Positions 22,812 to 34,769 of a DNA stretch of 64,000 nt are shown piece after piece. The notes below the pieces were generated by a model that did not search any database, was not told the DNA's origin, and worked only from the letters and a program-made list of their open reading frames with translations. The stretch is from assembly GCA_015179045.1 (NCBI GenBank), contig WHUZ01000095.1, forward strand, positions 124,001 through 188,000, read 5' to 3'. Position numbers and translations under genes: made by a program. Within the stretch, counting starts at the first letter, position 1, and each line of letters opens with the position of its first letter. The stretch is from Kalaharituber pfeilii (lineage: Eukaryota > Ascomycota > Pezizomycetes > Pezizales > Pezizaceae).

Positions 22812-24401
22812 CTACCGCCTGTATCGGGGGTAGTACCTACTATCCTCAACAATGGGAACTCCAAGCCCACTTCTTCTTGTCTTATGGGCATATGGTGGGG
22901 GGGATAGAGGAGGGGATGGTGCCCGTGGAAGCATTGTAGGTGAGCTAGGGAATTTCTGGCTATGCCCACCCACTACAGAGCCGGTGTAGATTGAGTCTGC
23001 CTGATGGTACGTGGGAGACTTTGGAGAGTTAGGGGCGGAACGTTGTGCCGCATTTTCATTAATCACTGTCAAGTAACCAGGATTCGCGGTCGCAACGGTG
23101 GCATCGACTGGTGGAGGAAGAGATGTACAGGGAGGGATGACATAATAGCAGTCATACCCGTCCTGAGTCTCGTGATGTTGAACTTCAGCGTTTGGTGAGA
23201 CCATTACCCGGTGCGGTTTAACATATTTTGAACTCGGGCTATGATGGGGAAAATAACCGCTCTTAGGGCAGGCTACTCCATCCGCAACGTCGCCCGCATC
23301 GTCCATAGTAATGTCGATTTCGATATCAATTTGATCTTCCATCGGGTTGGACATATCGATCCCGGAGTCTTGCCGATGGAGTTTATGACTCGTCTTATCT
23401 TCAACTGGGTAATGAACATTATCCCGAGATCTCCTTGGAATTTCGGTATAAGGATTTTGAGAGTAATAGTTGCTGTCGATATGGCGAGGGGTTGCAACAT
23501 GATATCGAGTGCCCTGATAACGGTCTGCCGCAAAGTCCTTTGCACCGCCGTCCCTTACTTTGCTGCGATAAGCATGTGCTTCATTCGCCTCAAAGTCTTT
23601 GAAGTTCTCCTTGTCAAATGGATGTTGGCAATCATCGCAAGAATATACACTTCCAATCTCGTCAAGCCAGCGAGCAACACCAGGCATTGCTTTTCGCGGT
23701 TGTGAGGCTGGCTCAAAATCATCCATATATCCAGAATCGTGCTCTGAGCCATCAACGCCAACCCCAGCTTGATTACTGCCAAACCGGTGCCTGTGGCGCT
23801 GGTGAATTTGGCGTGGATTGTTTAAAAGGTAAGTATCTCTGCAGATGATTTTCTCATCCCTTGGATATGCTGGAGCTGACCGAGAGCGGTGCCGTCTTCT
23901 TTCCTGCGACCGTCTATACCTATTCCTCCTTTCTGCCATGCGTACATCGACACCTTCATCCTCAAAATAGTACTCCATGTCAATGTTGCTCTTTTCAATC
24001 AGACTTCGCTGCGCCGCCTCCGCTGCCGCAGCAGAATACAGGAACTCCTCTCGATTCCGATCTCGGTGGCGTGTATGGCTCCTCGATCTCTCCATGCCGG
24101 AATAGCCAGCATCATATTCACCGCTCATGTAGGCGTCATGGTGAGGATAATTATAAGCGTATGCATCCCCCTTCGTTTTACGAAAATCCCTCGATCTTTT
24201 TTGGAAGCTCTGCTGTTGAGACGTAGAAAAAGTTTCAGGATAATAGGGATACCAACGGTTGTCCTTTAACCTATGGATGAAATGACTTCCACTGGCCGGA
24301 TCATATGCGCAGTATCGACCTGTCGGAGAGTAGTAGAAAGTGTACACTGGCTGTTGAGTGTAGTAGCTCTGATGCGGCGCGGGATACGATCTTGCGTGCA
24401 T
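22812..24401 (-). CDS. Unrecognised Tyr/Arg/His-rich protein, 529 aa
   Basis: Single-exon frame from ATG at 24401. The N-terminus is Tyr-rich (YYTQQPVYTFYYSPTGRYCA) and ends a small possible motif at FIHRLKDNRWYPYYP. The middle is strongly charged with Arg/Ser/His runs (RRSQERRRHRSRSAPAYP) and a short Cys pair (YSCDDCQHPFD). The C-terminus is Pro-rich (PSPPLSPPPYAH) and ends YYPRYRR. There is no signal peptide or membrane helix, and the protein is probably largely disordered. I do not recognise a family. RS/YR-rich composition is seen in RNA-binding or condensate proteins, but no RNA-binding fold is visible. It stands alone, with gene-poor flanks on both sides. Confidence 0.75.
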   Translation of the reverse strand: MHARSYPAPHQSYYTQQPVYTFYYSPTGRYCAYDPASGSHFIHRLKDNRWYPYYPETFSTSQQQSFQKRSRDFRKTKGDAYAYNYPHHDAYMSGEYDAGYSGMERSRSHTRHRDRNREEFLYSAAAAEAAQRSLIEKSNIDMEYYFEDEGVDVRMAERRNRYRRSQERRRHRSRSAPAYPRDEKIICRDTYLLNNPRQIHQRHRHRFGSNQAGVGVDGSEHDSGYMDDFEPASQPRKAMPGVARWLDEIGSVYSCDDCQHPFDKENFKDFEANEAHAYRSKVRDGGAKDFAADRYQGTRYHVATPRHIDSNYYSQNPYTEIPRRSRDNVHYPVEDKTSHKLHRQDSGIDMSNPMEDQIDIEIDITMDDAGDVADGVACPKSGYFPHHSPSSKYVKPHRVMVSPNAEVQHHETQDGYDCYYVIPPCTSLPPPVDATVATANPGYLTVINENAAQRSAPNSPKSPTYHQADSIYTGSVVGGHSQKFPSSPTMLPRAPSPPLSPPPYAHKTRRSGLGVPIVEDSRYYPRYRR

Positions 24402-27400
24402 TTGGAGTTCGATGTGATGGTTGAGAACGGAAGAGAAAGGAAGGAAAGGTGGAGAAAATAGATGACCTCGGAGTCAAACGACGAGGTTTAGTCAGAAGGT
24501 TTGGAATGGCTTCACACACGGTAAGTATGCCCACCTTCTCTAATCCCCCTGTCAAGAATTAAATAATTTTAGCTGAGGGTGTTGACGGAAACTGTTGCTA
24601 CGGAAATAACAAGGATATGATAGTTGTTTTTTCTTATGCGACTGCGCGTAAGGCTGGTTGCCACCTTCCAAGCCTTTAGGTTGATGGTTCACCAGCAAAA
24701 GAAACCCTCTGTCTTACCAATTTCCGACCAGACTGGGAGGGAGGGAGATAAGGATCTCGCTGCTAATCCAGTTCCTACTAAATTCTCGGCGAGCAGCAGC
24801 TCTGCGACGAGTGCTGGGGTAGGTGTGGTGTAGGATGTGATATGTGAAACGTTAATCCTTCCCAACTGCTAACTGAGTCAAGGTACTGTACAGTACTTTG
24901 TGTTTCCAGCAACCCTGCTAGGTCGACGGCTGGTGATGAGGGGAAGCGTCAAGGTGTGGTTGGATGTTGTCGATGCGTCCAATAAATTTGGTATGCTGAT
25001 TGGAATGGTAAACAAAGTTCAGGACCAAAAACTTGGAGGTGGGCCGAGATACTGACAATTGATCCGCAAGATATAGAACTTGGGACCATGCTACATGCGC
25101 TTCTGAGCTGTGCAGGGCGTAAAATCTTTAACAAGGAACTCAATTTGAAAATTAGTAATTAGTAGGAGTAGGCTTTGCGCACCTCCAAAATTTTGATGCA
25201 TGGGCTGGCTCTATCCATGATACCCACGCCCACTAGGAAACATTCACTGTAAACTGATTGCTTCATGCCACAAAGCAATGTCTGTACTAGTACATGCGAT
25301 AATCTGGCAGGAGCCTTTGATGTTACAACGCCATCGCCAGACACCCAATTGAAAGGGGCCTGAGTCTACGGTGCTAATTTACGAGGAGTTGGATTACGAG
25401 GACGGCTTGGCCAGCTGTACGTACGTCACATGTTCCATCGGGCCTAAGTCATACCAACTAAACATCCTTCATCGCCAACAACTCCTCGGACCTCCACCGT
25501 CGCCACAGTCACTGCCACGGGTCCGAGGCCGCTCTTGCCACCGTGGGGCGTCATTGATTACGTAGGTAATTTGAAGGAGTCATCAAGGTTTGAATTATTC
25601 AGCATATACCAACTTGTAATCAATTAGACATATATACAGAAACGCATTCATGTTTGGAAAGGTTTGACCTTGAATTTTCTTATTACGTATTCATTTATAT
25701 GATTGCCATTGATTGGCTGCGAATGTGCGAATGTGCGAATGTTGTTCTAGAAGATTCAATCAAGTTTTCGAGTTGCAAGTTGAAGGGGACGAATGGGAAG
25801 GTATGTTGCGTGAGGCGCAAGCCAGATTTTGAGGAGCGAGATTATACAGAGGGATGCAAGGTAGTTACATGTACATACACTGGGCAAGTCTACATCTAAG
25901 ATCAGTCAGCTACGGTACCATAGGCTCCGTCACTTGCTTCGGCAGGAACACAATTATTGTAACAGAGTACAATAGAGTACAAGCACTTGTCTTGGGTCAC
26001 TCTGGCAAGTGTGGGAATGGGGGACTAATTCCATGCCTACAGTGCTCTACACGCCGCTGGAGATGACTTGTGCAATGAAGGACCCATATTTGCTATGGGG
26101 TTATGCAACCAGACTACCATCATTATTTCCTCTGTTTCTGCTCAGGTGGTACTGTACCGAAATGTCTCTGATATGCCCAAATAAAACGCTAATAATCACC
26201 GTAGCAGTGGCCGTAACGTTACCTCCCAGGGTAGACATTATCCTTCCCCTCCACCCCGCTTCGAGTTGGAGCCAGGGCTAGCGCTAATGGTCATCATCTC
26301 CCTTTGAGTGAGCTCTGAAGGTTAAACAATTAGAACTAGCGGGATTGGATGGTAACGGGTGAGACGATAAGGTGGATGAGCGGGGACGGTGATTTCAAGA
26401 ATGGGGAAGTTTGTTATGTCATTTGATCAGTTCTGAGAAGGTAAATTTGCCTGTTAGTTAGATCTTAGAAGCAGGCGGCTACCAGGTGGAGGCGGAGGAA
26501 ACGGAGTTGAGGGGCAGAAAGGTACAAGGCATGCCATACCTGTTGGGCCATGTGTACCCGAGGATGTGATACTGAGAATTATGATAATGGATCTAAGAGT
26601 TCAAAAGGTTAGAACGCAGTCTCGATCCAGACTACCGCTTAGTGACTGACTAGTGAGAGCGTGCACTACATGCTAAGTAATTACTTTCTAGAGGTTATAA
26701 AAATGCAAAAGGTGTACTATGATTTAACATGATGATACCCTTTAACTTCATGGTTTGCACCCTACCAAACTCGACAAAGACTTGCTTGCATTTCACATAC
26801 GTACATATCTCTGCGGACCATGTATTTCTCTACTCTTGCATCTTGCTTTTTTACCTTGACCTGCCAGAGAGAATTGGGAATTCCTAATGGTTTGCGTGGT
26901 ACAACCAGATTATGCGTGACCCTTCAAGAGTATTTTTCTCGATACATCCAGATACCTTTTCTTGCTGTACTCGAGTACATGAGTGGACATGGGCATTGCA
27001 GAGAAGTAGTGCAGTTGGTTTTGTTCGATTTCAAACAACTACAGATATAAGTTAGATTAGAGGCCAGCGGAATGTTGAGATCGGATATTATAAACCACAG
27101 AAAAAAAAAGAAAATTAATGCACAGTATTATATGATTCATCGTTTTTTGTTTTTTTTTTTCTTTTTTTTTGCCCCATTAAAACGTTGTAAGCATACACCG
27201 AACTTAAGGCAATGCAAGCTTTCTACCAGAGGTTACAATTGTGGGCCATGATACTCAATAAATACGGTTAGCGTTGCGCAGGCGGCGCGCGGGCGTAGGC
27301 GGGGTGAGGGGTATACATGGTAAACTACAATTGAAGTGGGCTGTATGGCAATGGAGATTAGGTGGTAGTTGGGGGCCGTATACATATTACGGAAGATTTG

Positions 27401-30293
27401 GATATAGGCAACACGGCACTCTACAAGTACATTCTAGAGTTAGAGAGGCTGAGTTTGTTGTTTGTACCTCTGTTTACCCACACTCTATAGATCTCGAAAT
27501 CTGCCGTCTCCCCATTGCAGTGTTCACTGTTCATCCAATCCGAAGTCATACATAAGGTTTATTTGTTTACCTTATAATAAGTATCCAGGGTTCACAACCC
27601 TTCAACGTTCAACGCCGCCGGCCCTATTGGAGTATTCCCATGCATCCACCATCCCTCATCCCCAAAACATATATACTTGCAACGCCTTTAACTCCTTCGG
27701 TACTCGAATAAATTGCACATACAGGCATCAGGTACTTTACCTAAAGTTCTCTACATGCGAAAATATAAAAAGTACTTTGAGCTACTCTACTGGTACTTGA
27801 CCTGATCAAACAGCGGAATCAGACCTCAGAAGTATTCAAGCAAGGTTTCAATTTGGGGTCTCTTCCTTGCCTGCATCCTTGCCTGCATCCTTGCCTGTTT
27901 TGGCGAGATCCCAGGCGGTGAAGGCATGCGTAGCGGCATGTAAGACATTGACGATCAGGCTTGTAAATCCGTAGGTCAGTTGCAATGTTGATGTGCAGGG
28001 CACGGTACTAGTAAGGGGGTACTGGTGTGTCAGGATAAGCCTTGTTGAGGCCTCCAGATCCTCTGCAGGGGCCCAGTTTGGGGATGTGGTTGGTGGGGGA
28101 AGAGATACTACAGTAGTTGGTACATAATTTGTTGTGTAGATTTTACTCCGTCCAATCGGAGCTTGGCTTGGGTAACGAACTTGAGGCTGGTGCTCAAGTT
28201 CACCTAAAAGTCCCTAGACGGGTTCGAGACGGACGCACGTGACCTTAGTCTGGTATGGACAAGAGGTCAACCAAAGTGGAGAAATAGGAAGGAGTCCTAC
28301 GGTGGATAGAAAGCCCTCAAGTAACAGGGTGGTGCATAGAGTCGATTTGTGCGAATTATGGAAGAGTTTACAATCAAATTCGTTTTCATATGTACAGAAA
28401 ACTTTTCGCGTTCTTTGCTTTTGCTTAGAACTGGTACGATTCCCATGCCTTAATCATAGCTGTACGTACGAGTAAAACCTACTACTTTTTCATTCCGCGC
28501 ACTTGCATGCACAACACATCGCGTATCTAAGACCATGCAGCACTTCCTCCGTTCTAGACATTTGTACTGTAATTAGGATCGGCTTGTTTGCGCATGCCTC
28601 ATATTCAACAAGTGGCTGCGAATGATGACGACGATGGGATGAGGTTGCGTGTTGTGTGTACCGACACCATGCAATCGATAAAAGGCCCGGTTTGTTGGGA
28701 ACCACTTACGTTAGCCCACTAATAATCTCATTGCATAGGACTCAAGTTCTGCACCATACATGAGCTAAGCTTAGAAGGTAATATGTCTCCAGAGTTGCTT
28801 AGCTGAACTTGTTAAGCAGATAGGAAATGGACCAAGTTAGCCTGCACCGGTCGAGAGTTCATCTCATATCTCCTCGGCTTGCGAATTGAAGGACCGTCTG
28901 CACTGCTTCCGCTCTACACCTGGCATAATCCCAGCATATCAAAAAATGTCAAGGCGAAAGAAAGTCGTCACAAGATCAATTGAGGGGACAACTGTTGTGT
29001 AGGTATGCCAGGATGCAGTTGGTGGGTTGCAGGATGGTGGAACATGTGATCTGTGGTGCCCATCTGAGACTGACGACCCTCACCACGTGACAAGACGGAA
29101 AGGAAAGTCCAGTGTGACAAGCAAGGAAGATAGGTCAAACAGAAAATATCTTTGCTGTTTAACTATCTTCGAACGTAGTGACGTGACATTTTGAACTAAG
29201 ACCTGTTCCGTGCCAGTTAGTTTTGGTGAGTGTCTGTCAATTCAGCATACGGTGTAGGGGATCAAAATCTCCAGTCAAGAATTGTCCACCAGGCGGTGTT
29301 TATCAGACTCCAGCCTACTGTCAGACTTTCTATGAGAGCGAAATAGAATTGAGAGAAGCACATCGGCTTTGTGCACGCTATTGAATTTGCGGTCGCGATT
29401 CAGTGTTTAAACTAACCATTAGAAACACAAGCAGTAGACTGCAGATCGTTACACCCACTGCCTAGACGCTCAAGACGCAATATGGTCAATGCGCCACTAA
29501 CTTGCCGACGGCAAATAAGGCCCAACAGATAGATCTACAACGGGAGTAGTATACCACGGTTAACATTTTGAATTTAGTTGCGTGCGGGGTATTTAGCATG
29601 CACTTGAGCACGTCTATGATACTGTATGCGCATTGAGTGTGTAACAGGAATGCCGCACGCCAATGTCAGGAGCAGGCTTGGCTGAGTACTCGTGAAATAC
29701 TAATGGTTGAGGTCAACAGCGCAAGGCCCAGGAATGACCTACGTAGATATTGAACCCGGCACACCTTCGAAATGTGTTCACATCTCATCCTAGCGTTGCT
29801 CAAGAGGGAACAGCCACACAGCCTTTGATATAGTCAGTCAGCATGGTAATAACCAGGTCCTGTTGTGGTACATATCAGTCAGAGGACATAAGGGCAGAGG
29901 ACTACGAGCCTGGAGTCGCCAGAATGAGCGCGGTGACATTACCGCCCAGGAACCGCCATTTTTCACAACACTCGGCCCACTATTAGGCCATCAATTTGTG
30001 GGCACAATTCACCATTAGTAAAACCCATTTCCAAGCGTTCGTAGTATATAATAGACGATCCGGGCATCACTATTAATGCATCAGAGTGGCATTGGATATC
30101 GTGGTAGCTCCGAATTCAGTGCTACCACCGTCATCAAGTACCATCATCCCTAAGGCCAAGATGGTAAATATGCTTACATCTTTTCTGAAGGGAGAAGCCT
30201 TCAGCATGGAATGGCCAATCTCGAATACAAGTCATCACACTGAGTCGTAGGCATAAGCTCTTCATGCTAGGCTAGTCTGGCGTGTAAATATTG
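24402..30293. other. ~5.9-kb stretch without a supportable gene
   Basis: ORFs reach only about 110 codons and lack family features. Small items: an imperfect palindrome near 24880-24900 (tactgtacagta), an A tract near 27101 and T tracts near 27142-27172. Nothing else structured was recognised. Confidence 0.4.
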
Positions 30294-30301
30294 CTTATAC
30301 G

Positions 30302-31386
30302 CAGTGTTCCCAACTTGCCAGGCCGCCGACCAGGCCGCTGACCAGGCCGTTCAGGCTGGTCGACGCTGCCCAGGCCATTCAGGCAGTTCAAGCAATTCAG
30401 GGGCAGGAGGGCTGGTTACGAGGCTATTCAGGGGCCACCTTCAGATTACTTGGACACGGATTTAATGCAAACCTTTCTATATCTTCGGATACCTATCTAG
30501 ACTTTTTTTTATTGAGCAGCGATTTTTGCAGGTACATTATTCAGGTAAGTAATTTTTTTTTAAGTATCGCTTGACTATATACTAATTTCTTATTAGTACT
30601 GCAGGGAGACAGACATTCCAACCACCGGTACTGGTGATCATGATTCCTTCAGTAATCTTCACTCTCCATAATGCAGTTCAAGTTTTGATCTTGCATCGAC
30701 GATTCCCTGCAGTCAAATCTGATGCCGAAATCGAGTCTTCTGGAATTTGGGTTACAAAGATCTGGTGGACAAAGTTGGATTTGACAGTATGGTGAAGCTA
30801 GTGAGCGGCACGAGCCGAGCCAGCTCGAGCTCAAACGAGCCAAGATCATGCTTGTGTTTTTCTTGACAGCTCGCTAAAATGCTTAGCCAGTGCAAGGTTT
30901 CATAAACTGTAAATACCTAATATAGTAATAATTAGAGACTTGGAGCTCATTCTGACCTACTAACAACTTCGAAATGCACAATTTAGCTGATAGCAGTGAG
31001 AAAGATGAAAATTTAGCTTAGTTTAGTTTAGTTTGTCAATATTATGTATATAATCAATCCAGGCTCGAGCCGAGCTCACTTACTCACGAGCTGGCTCGAG
31101 CTCACCCTCCAGCTCGGCTCGAGCTAGCTCGTGCCGCTCACTAGGTGAAGCTGTGCATGGTAATGGAAAGCGATACTGGAGGTGTAAAATCAACAAGCAA
31201 ATCCTAAATATCAGAGAATGAGGTATACGTAGAAGTTAGAGTACGTTCTGTATATAGCTACTGTATAACGTAACTCACACTGCAGCCTGAATGGTCTGAA
31301 CCGGCCTGACCAGGCCTAGATTTCTATGGCTCAGGCCGACCAGGCCATACCCTTGGCCAGGCCTGGCCAGCCCGTTGCGAACACTG
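30302..31386. mobile_element. Non-autonomous hAT element with nested insertion
   Basis: The left end is cagtgttcccaac and the right end its inverted match (gttgcgaacactg), with one mismatch in 13. Perfect 8-bp duplications cttatacg lie at 30294-30301 and 31387-31394. An 8-bp duplication and CAGTG ends are hAT hallmarks. Subterminal regions at both ends carry repeated ccaggcc motifs, as expected for hAT transposase binding sites. It is 1085 bp, or about 732 bp without the nested element. No transposase frame is seen. Confidence 0.88.
30799..31143. mobile_element. 345-bp hAT MITE nested in the larger hAT element
   Basis: A perfect 17-bp terminal inverted repeat, tagtgagcggcacgagc, with perfect 8-bp duplications ggtgaagc at 30791-30798 and 31144-31151. 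Many gagctcg/ctcgagc subterminal motifs at both ends. No ORF. It inserted after the outer element, so it is the younger of the two. Confidence 0.9.
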
Positions 31387-31796
31387 CTTATACGTTTTTA
31401 GAAGCAGTGAAGTTAAACGAGGTAACGCCCTAATTTGGTGGGAATAGGTTTAACCGGGACTTTCAAAGGTGTTGAGTTAGATTCCAAAATGAGAGGGGAA
31501 GTTGTGCAATCTGCCGGCTTGTACAGTAGGTCTCATGCATAAACCATCAAAGGGCCACTGAGGTGCTAGTTCGATTATGAGCTGCGGTCACATCCAAACA
31601 AAGTACTATCATCTAGGGAGAGGCCAAGGTTAGTTCACGACAAACAGAATAGGGTGCCGCTCTTGTCTAACCCAAGTGACTTTTTGATACAGTTTGCTGA
31701 GGGTGAAAGGCAAAGATGTTGAAACATACGCAGTTAACAATATATCAGCAAGTGAACTGTTTAAGTTCGAGTCCTTAATCACCAGAGACTTCTGCC

Positions 31797-31874
31797 CTGC
31801 CATGGCGGACAGCTGCAAGCGGGATAACGTGACACACACACACACACACAAAAAAAAAAAAAAACAAAAAAAAC
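31797..31874 (+). mobile_element. Tiny poly(A) retroposon, copy 2
   Basis: Body ctgccatggcggacagctgc then aagcgggataacgtgac, a (CA)n stretch and an A-rich tail. Flanked by a perfect 13-bp duplication agagacttctgcc (31784-31796 and 31875-31887). The left duplication overlaps the element's first bases by similarity, so its exact start is ambiguous by a few bases. Confidence 0.85.
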
Positions 31875-32939
31875 AGAGACTTCTGCCAATTGGTTTATCT
31901 GGACGTTCTGAACTTTGGGCCTGTCCAATCGAAATGAAGCATAGCTGTGAAAATATGTTTTTAAGCCACGTGAATGGCCACCTTTGGGTGGGTGTCCTGC
32001 ATTCGTTTTTGTCTGAGGTGGGTCTCTGGCATGGAAAGCTTCAAGTTGGCGAGATGAAAAGGAAGAATCACCAAATATAATTGAATAGGAGCCGTTGGGG
32101 CAAGTATAATCTCATGAAGAAGCCGGCGAAGTAGGAGGAAAGGGGTTAGAGGTATCTGAAAAGAGCGATGAGGAGGCTTATTGATCTTGTTGGAGATATA
32201 AATGCTTTTATGCTTGGAGCATCAGGAGGCAATACTGTATTGGCTGCGCATTTGTGTGTATGGCTAATGGACACTGGACCAACTTGCGGCAGGGAAGAAG
32301 GAAGGCAGAAGGAAGGCAGAAGGAGAAGGGTAACCCGGGCCTGTTATTCATAGCAGAACCAGGAGCGAAGACCGGGTCGTGTCTGACCGCTCTGTCGTTA
32401 GTCTCATGCGACAGGACCGTGGCATGTGACTCTCAGGACCAGACTCAGTCACGAGCAGCATTTACCCCTATCTTTCCACTTACTTTCTAACTCAGAGCTT
32501 TCTTCACCGCCTCGCTATATGCAAAGGAGTCCTATATATTGCGTTGATATGCAACTATGCACCTTGCAACAATGCGGAATTCAGCTACGTGGACGACATC
32601 CATTCAGATATCACAATTTACAGTTCTACAGTAATGGGACGCAAACACTTCTCTGTGTCTCAGAATTCGGTCCATTTAAATATATTCTGCTTATAAATAA
32701 AAAAAAGATGTACTTTGAAGGAGGAAAAAAAAAAAAATCTTTTTTTTGATATCTACATCAAGCTGCACGCCAGTGCTGGTACTTGTCAAGCTTGGAGGGC
32801 CCACCCAATTGTTCTGCTACTCAGGTTATGCTGGCTATAATTCGACAATATCTCCCAACGGCTGCTGTGGCCTCGTATTCAGCCGTAGCAACCACCAGCC
32901 TAATACTTAGATGGGAGCTACTTAAAAGGCGTATGACAG

Positions 32940-32997
32940 CCCTGCCATGGCGAACAGCTGCAAGCGGGGTCACGTGACAAAAAAAAAAAAAAAAAAG
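32940..32997 (+). mobile_element. Tiny poly(A) retroposon, copy 3
   Basis: Body ccctgccatggcgaacagct then gcaagcggggtcacgtgac, followed by about 19 A. It differs from copy 1 at only a couple of positions. I see no clear target-site duplication, only a weak gac match on both sides. Confidence 0.7.
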
Positions 32998-34589
32998 ACT
33001 GTGGGGAGCTGTTACCCTGAAGGAGCCGTTAACGTGTACGCTTACTAAGGAGGCAGCGGGATACATCAGTAAACAAAGATCAAAGCATCGAGGCTAGATA
33101 TGGACGTTTCGTCATACTGAGGTACCACCGCACGCAGGTCAACTGGCACGAATATAATTTGCTATACTAGTGTGCCTTCTGTCGTAGGGTCGCATCGACC
33201 ACATGTGCATGAACTTAAATGGCCATGAATCATATATAGGCTTGATTGTGAATACATCTCATACATTACTTTAATGGGTTGAGTTGGACTTTAGTCGTAC
33301 GTGCTATCCCGTATATATACACAATACCCTGTACAGATACTAGTTTTTTTCTTTCTCTTTATTATCCTTCACTCGCTTGAGGATAAATGGGGAGATTCTT
33401 GCGGGCGGCATACAGCAGGTCTACTGCAAGTAGATGTCACTACATGACAAATTATTGTAGTTAAAGATTCAGATATTGCGGCCACTCGGCCTGAGCCTAT
33501 TCGGCTACACCTCGCGCTAGATGGCATCTAGTTACGGCCCATAAGTATACCACTCCTTGCACTTTTATTACTGTGTACTAGTGAAAGTTTAGGTACGGGG
33601 TGTTCCCGTGCCCAGACTATTATTTTCGGCCTCTGCTTTGGCTCGGCCGTATTGCAGAATTAAATATTCGGCTTGGCAACCCGTCTCTTTAGAGAACATA
33701 GTTGCACTAGAAAAAAACCATATGGAACCGGAGCATTTAATTATAGTCCATCTGATTTACTTTTAAGATTTTAAGATACTGGTTCTTCACCGCTTGACTT
33801 GAGAATCGAACAAGGGCCCTCAATTCGATATCTCTCCGTGGAGTTTGTTATTACCTCACTCCATTTCAACAAATGCATAGGTCAGTTCATATTGAACTAC
33901 TCCATCCCCTCTTGAACCTACCATCCCCATCACCATCTCTCAATCTCAAATTGCACCCCCTACCTCTCAATCCCCCTCCCCAGCTTCTTAATCACATCCT
34001 CCCCAGCAGCTGCAGCATCTCACACCCCCCATCTCCTCCAACACCTCAATGGTACTCTCCTCTGGTGGCCCCTTTCAGCGGCACCGGCGATGCCGCCCAA
34101 GTCCCAACACCCAGTCTCACCACCCCTTTAGCAGCTGCTTCAGCAGCCACTCAGTCCACACCTCCGCAGCTCCTCAAATAAGCGTAATTACTCCTTGGGA
34201 GGTTGATTATTCCCATGTGCTTTTGTTGTAATTTTTTTTCTTTTTTCTTTTCTTTTCTTTTTTGGCTGGCAATTTAACAAACTTTTAAACCCATTGAATA
34301 CCAATAGCATCTTCCTTGTGATCAATTGGTGAGTACGGGGGATTAATATTGCGGGTGGGCATACGAGGTATTCTCATGATAATACGAGGGGTTTAGACGT
34401 GACCAGATCTATAATATGGTCGACGAAGGAGGCCTAGCTTAACTGGAGTGAATTCAAGAACAAGAGGTTGTGTTACTACACAAAAAAGAACAGCATGGGG
34501 GGCGAACTTACTGGCAACGTTATGTCAAAACTTTATGGGCATATTGCGCAATTGTAGGTACACGGCTACAAATTTGCTGGAGTGGTTGC

Positions 34590-34681
34590 ATGCAATATGC
34601 GATGCGTGATGTCGTAGTCGCAGTGTGGCTATATGAGTAGCAGATAGGGCTACCGAACATCGCTAACTTACTGCCTTTTGG
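34590..34681. repeat. Diverged third copy of the MITE-like repeat interior
   Basis: Shares the order gcaatatgcgatg, gtcgtagtcgcagtg, gctatatgagtagcag, atcgct.a, ttttggc with 2110-2230. Ends are not resolved. It abuts the TRM4 relic. Confidence 0.5.
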
Positions 34682-34769
34682 CTTGTATCAGCTGGAGCAT
34701 CTCTAGACTTAGATACACTTTCTTTCTGCTTCCCGTTTGGTCCCTCCTCCTCCGTAGGCGAGGTCTCTG

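Larger units (their letters stand above)
31395..34589. other. Gene-poor; two tiny retroposons, otherwise unremarkable
   Basis: Apart from the retroposon copies at 31797 and 32940, ORFs are short. A Pro/Leu/Ser-rich frame at 33873-34181 is low complexity and not called as a gene. Confidence 0.4.

Noticed and set aside
31694..32080. 128-codon ORF across the second retroposon copy
   Set aside because: It reads through the (CA)n and poly(A) tail, which gives an artificial His/Thr/Lys stretch.
33873..34181. 102-codon plus-strand ORF rich in Pro/Leu/Ser
   Set aside because: Low complexity from C/T-rich sequence, no domain, no splice partners.
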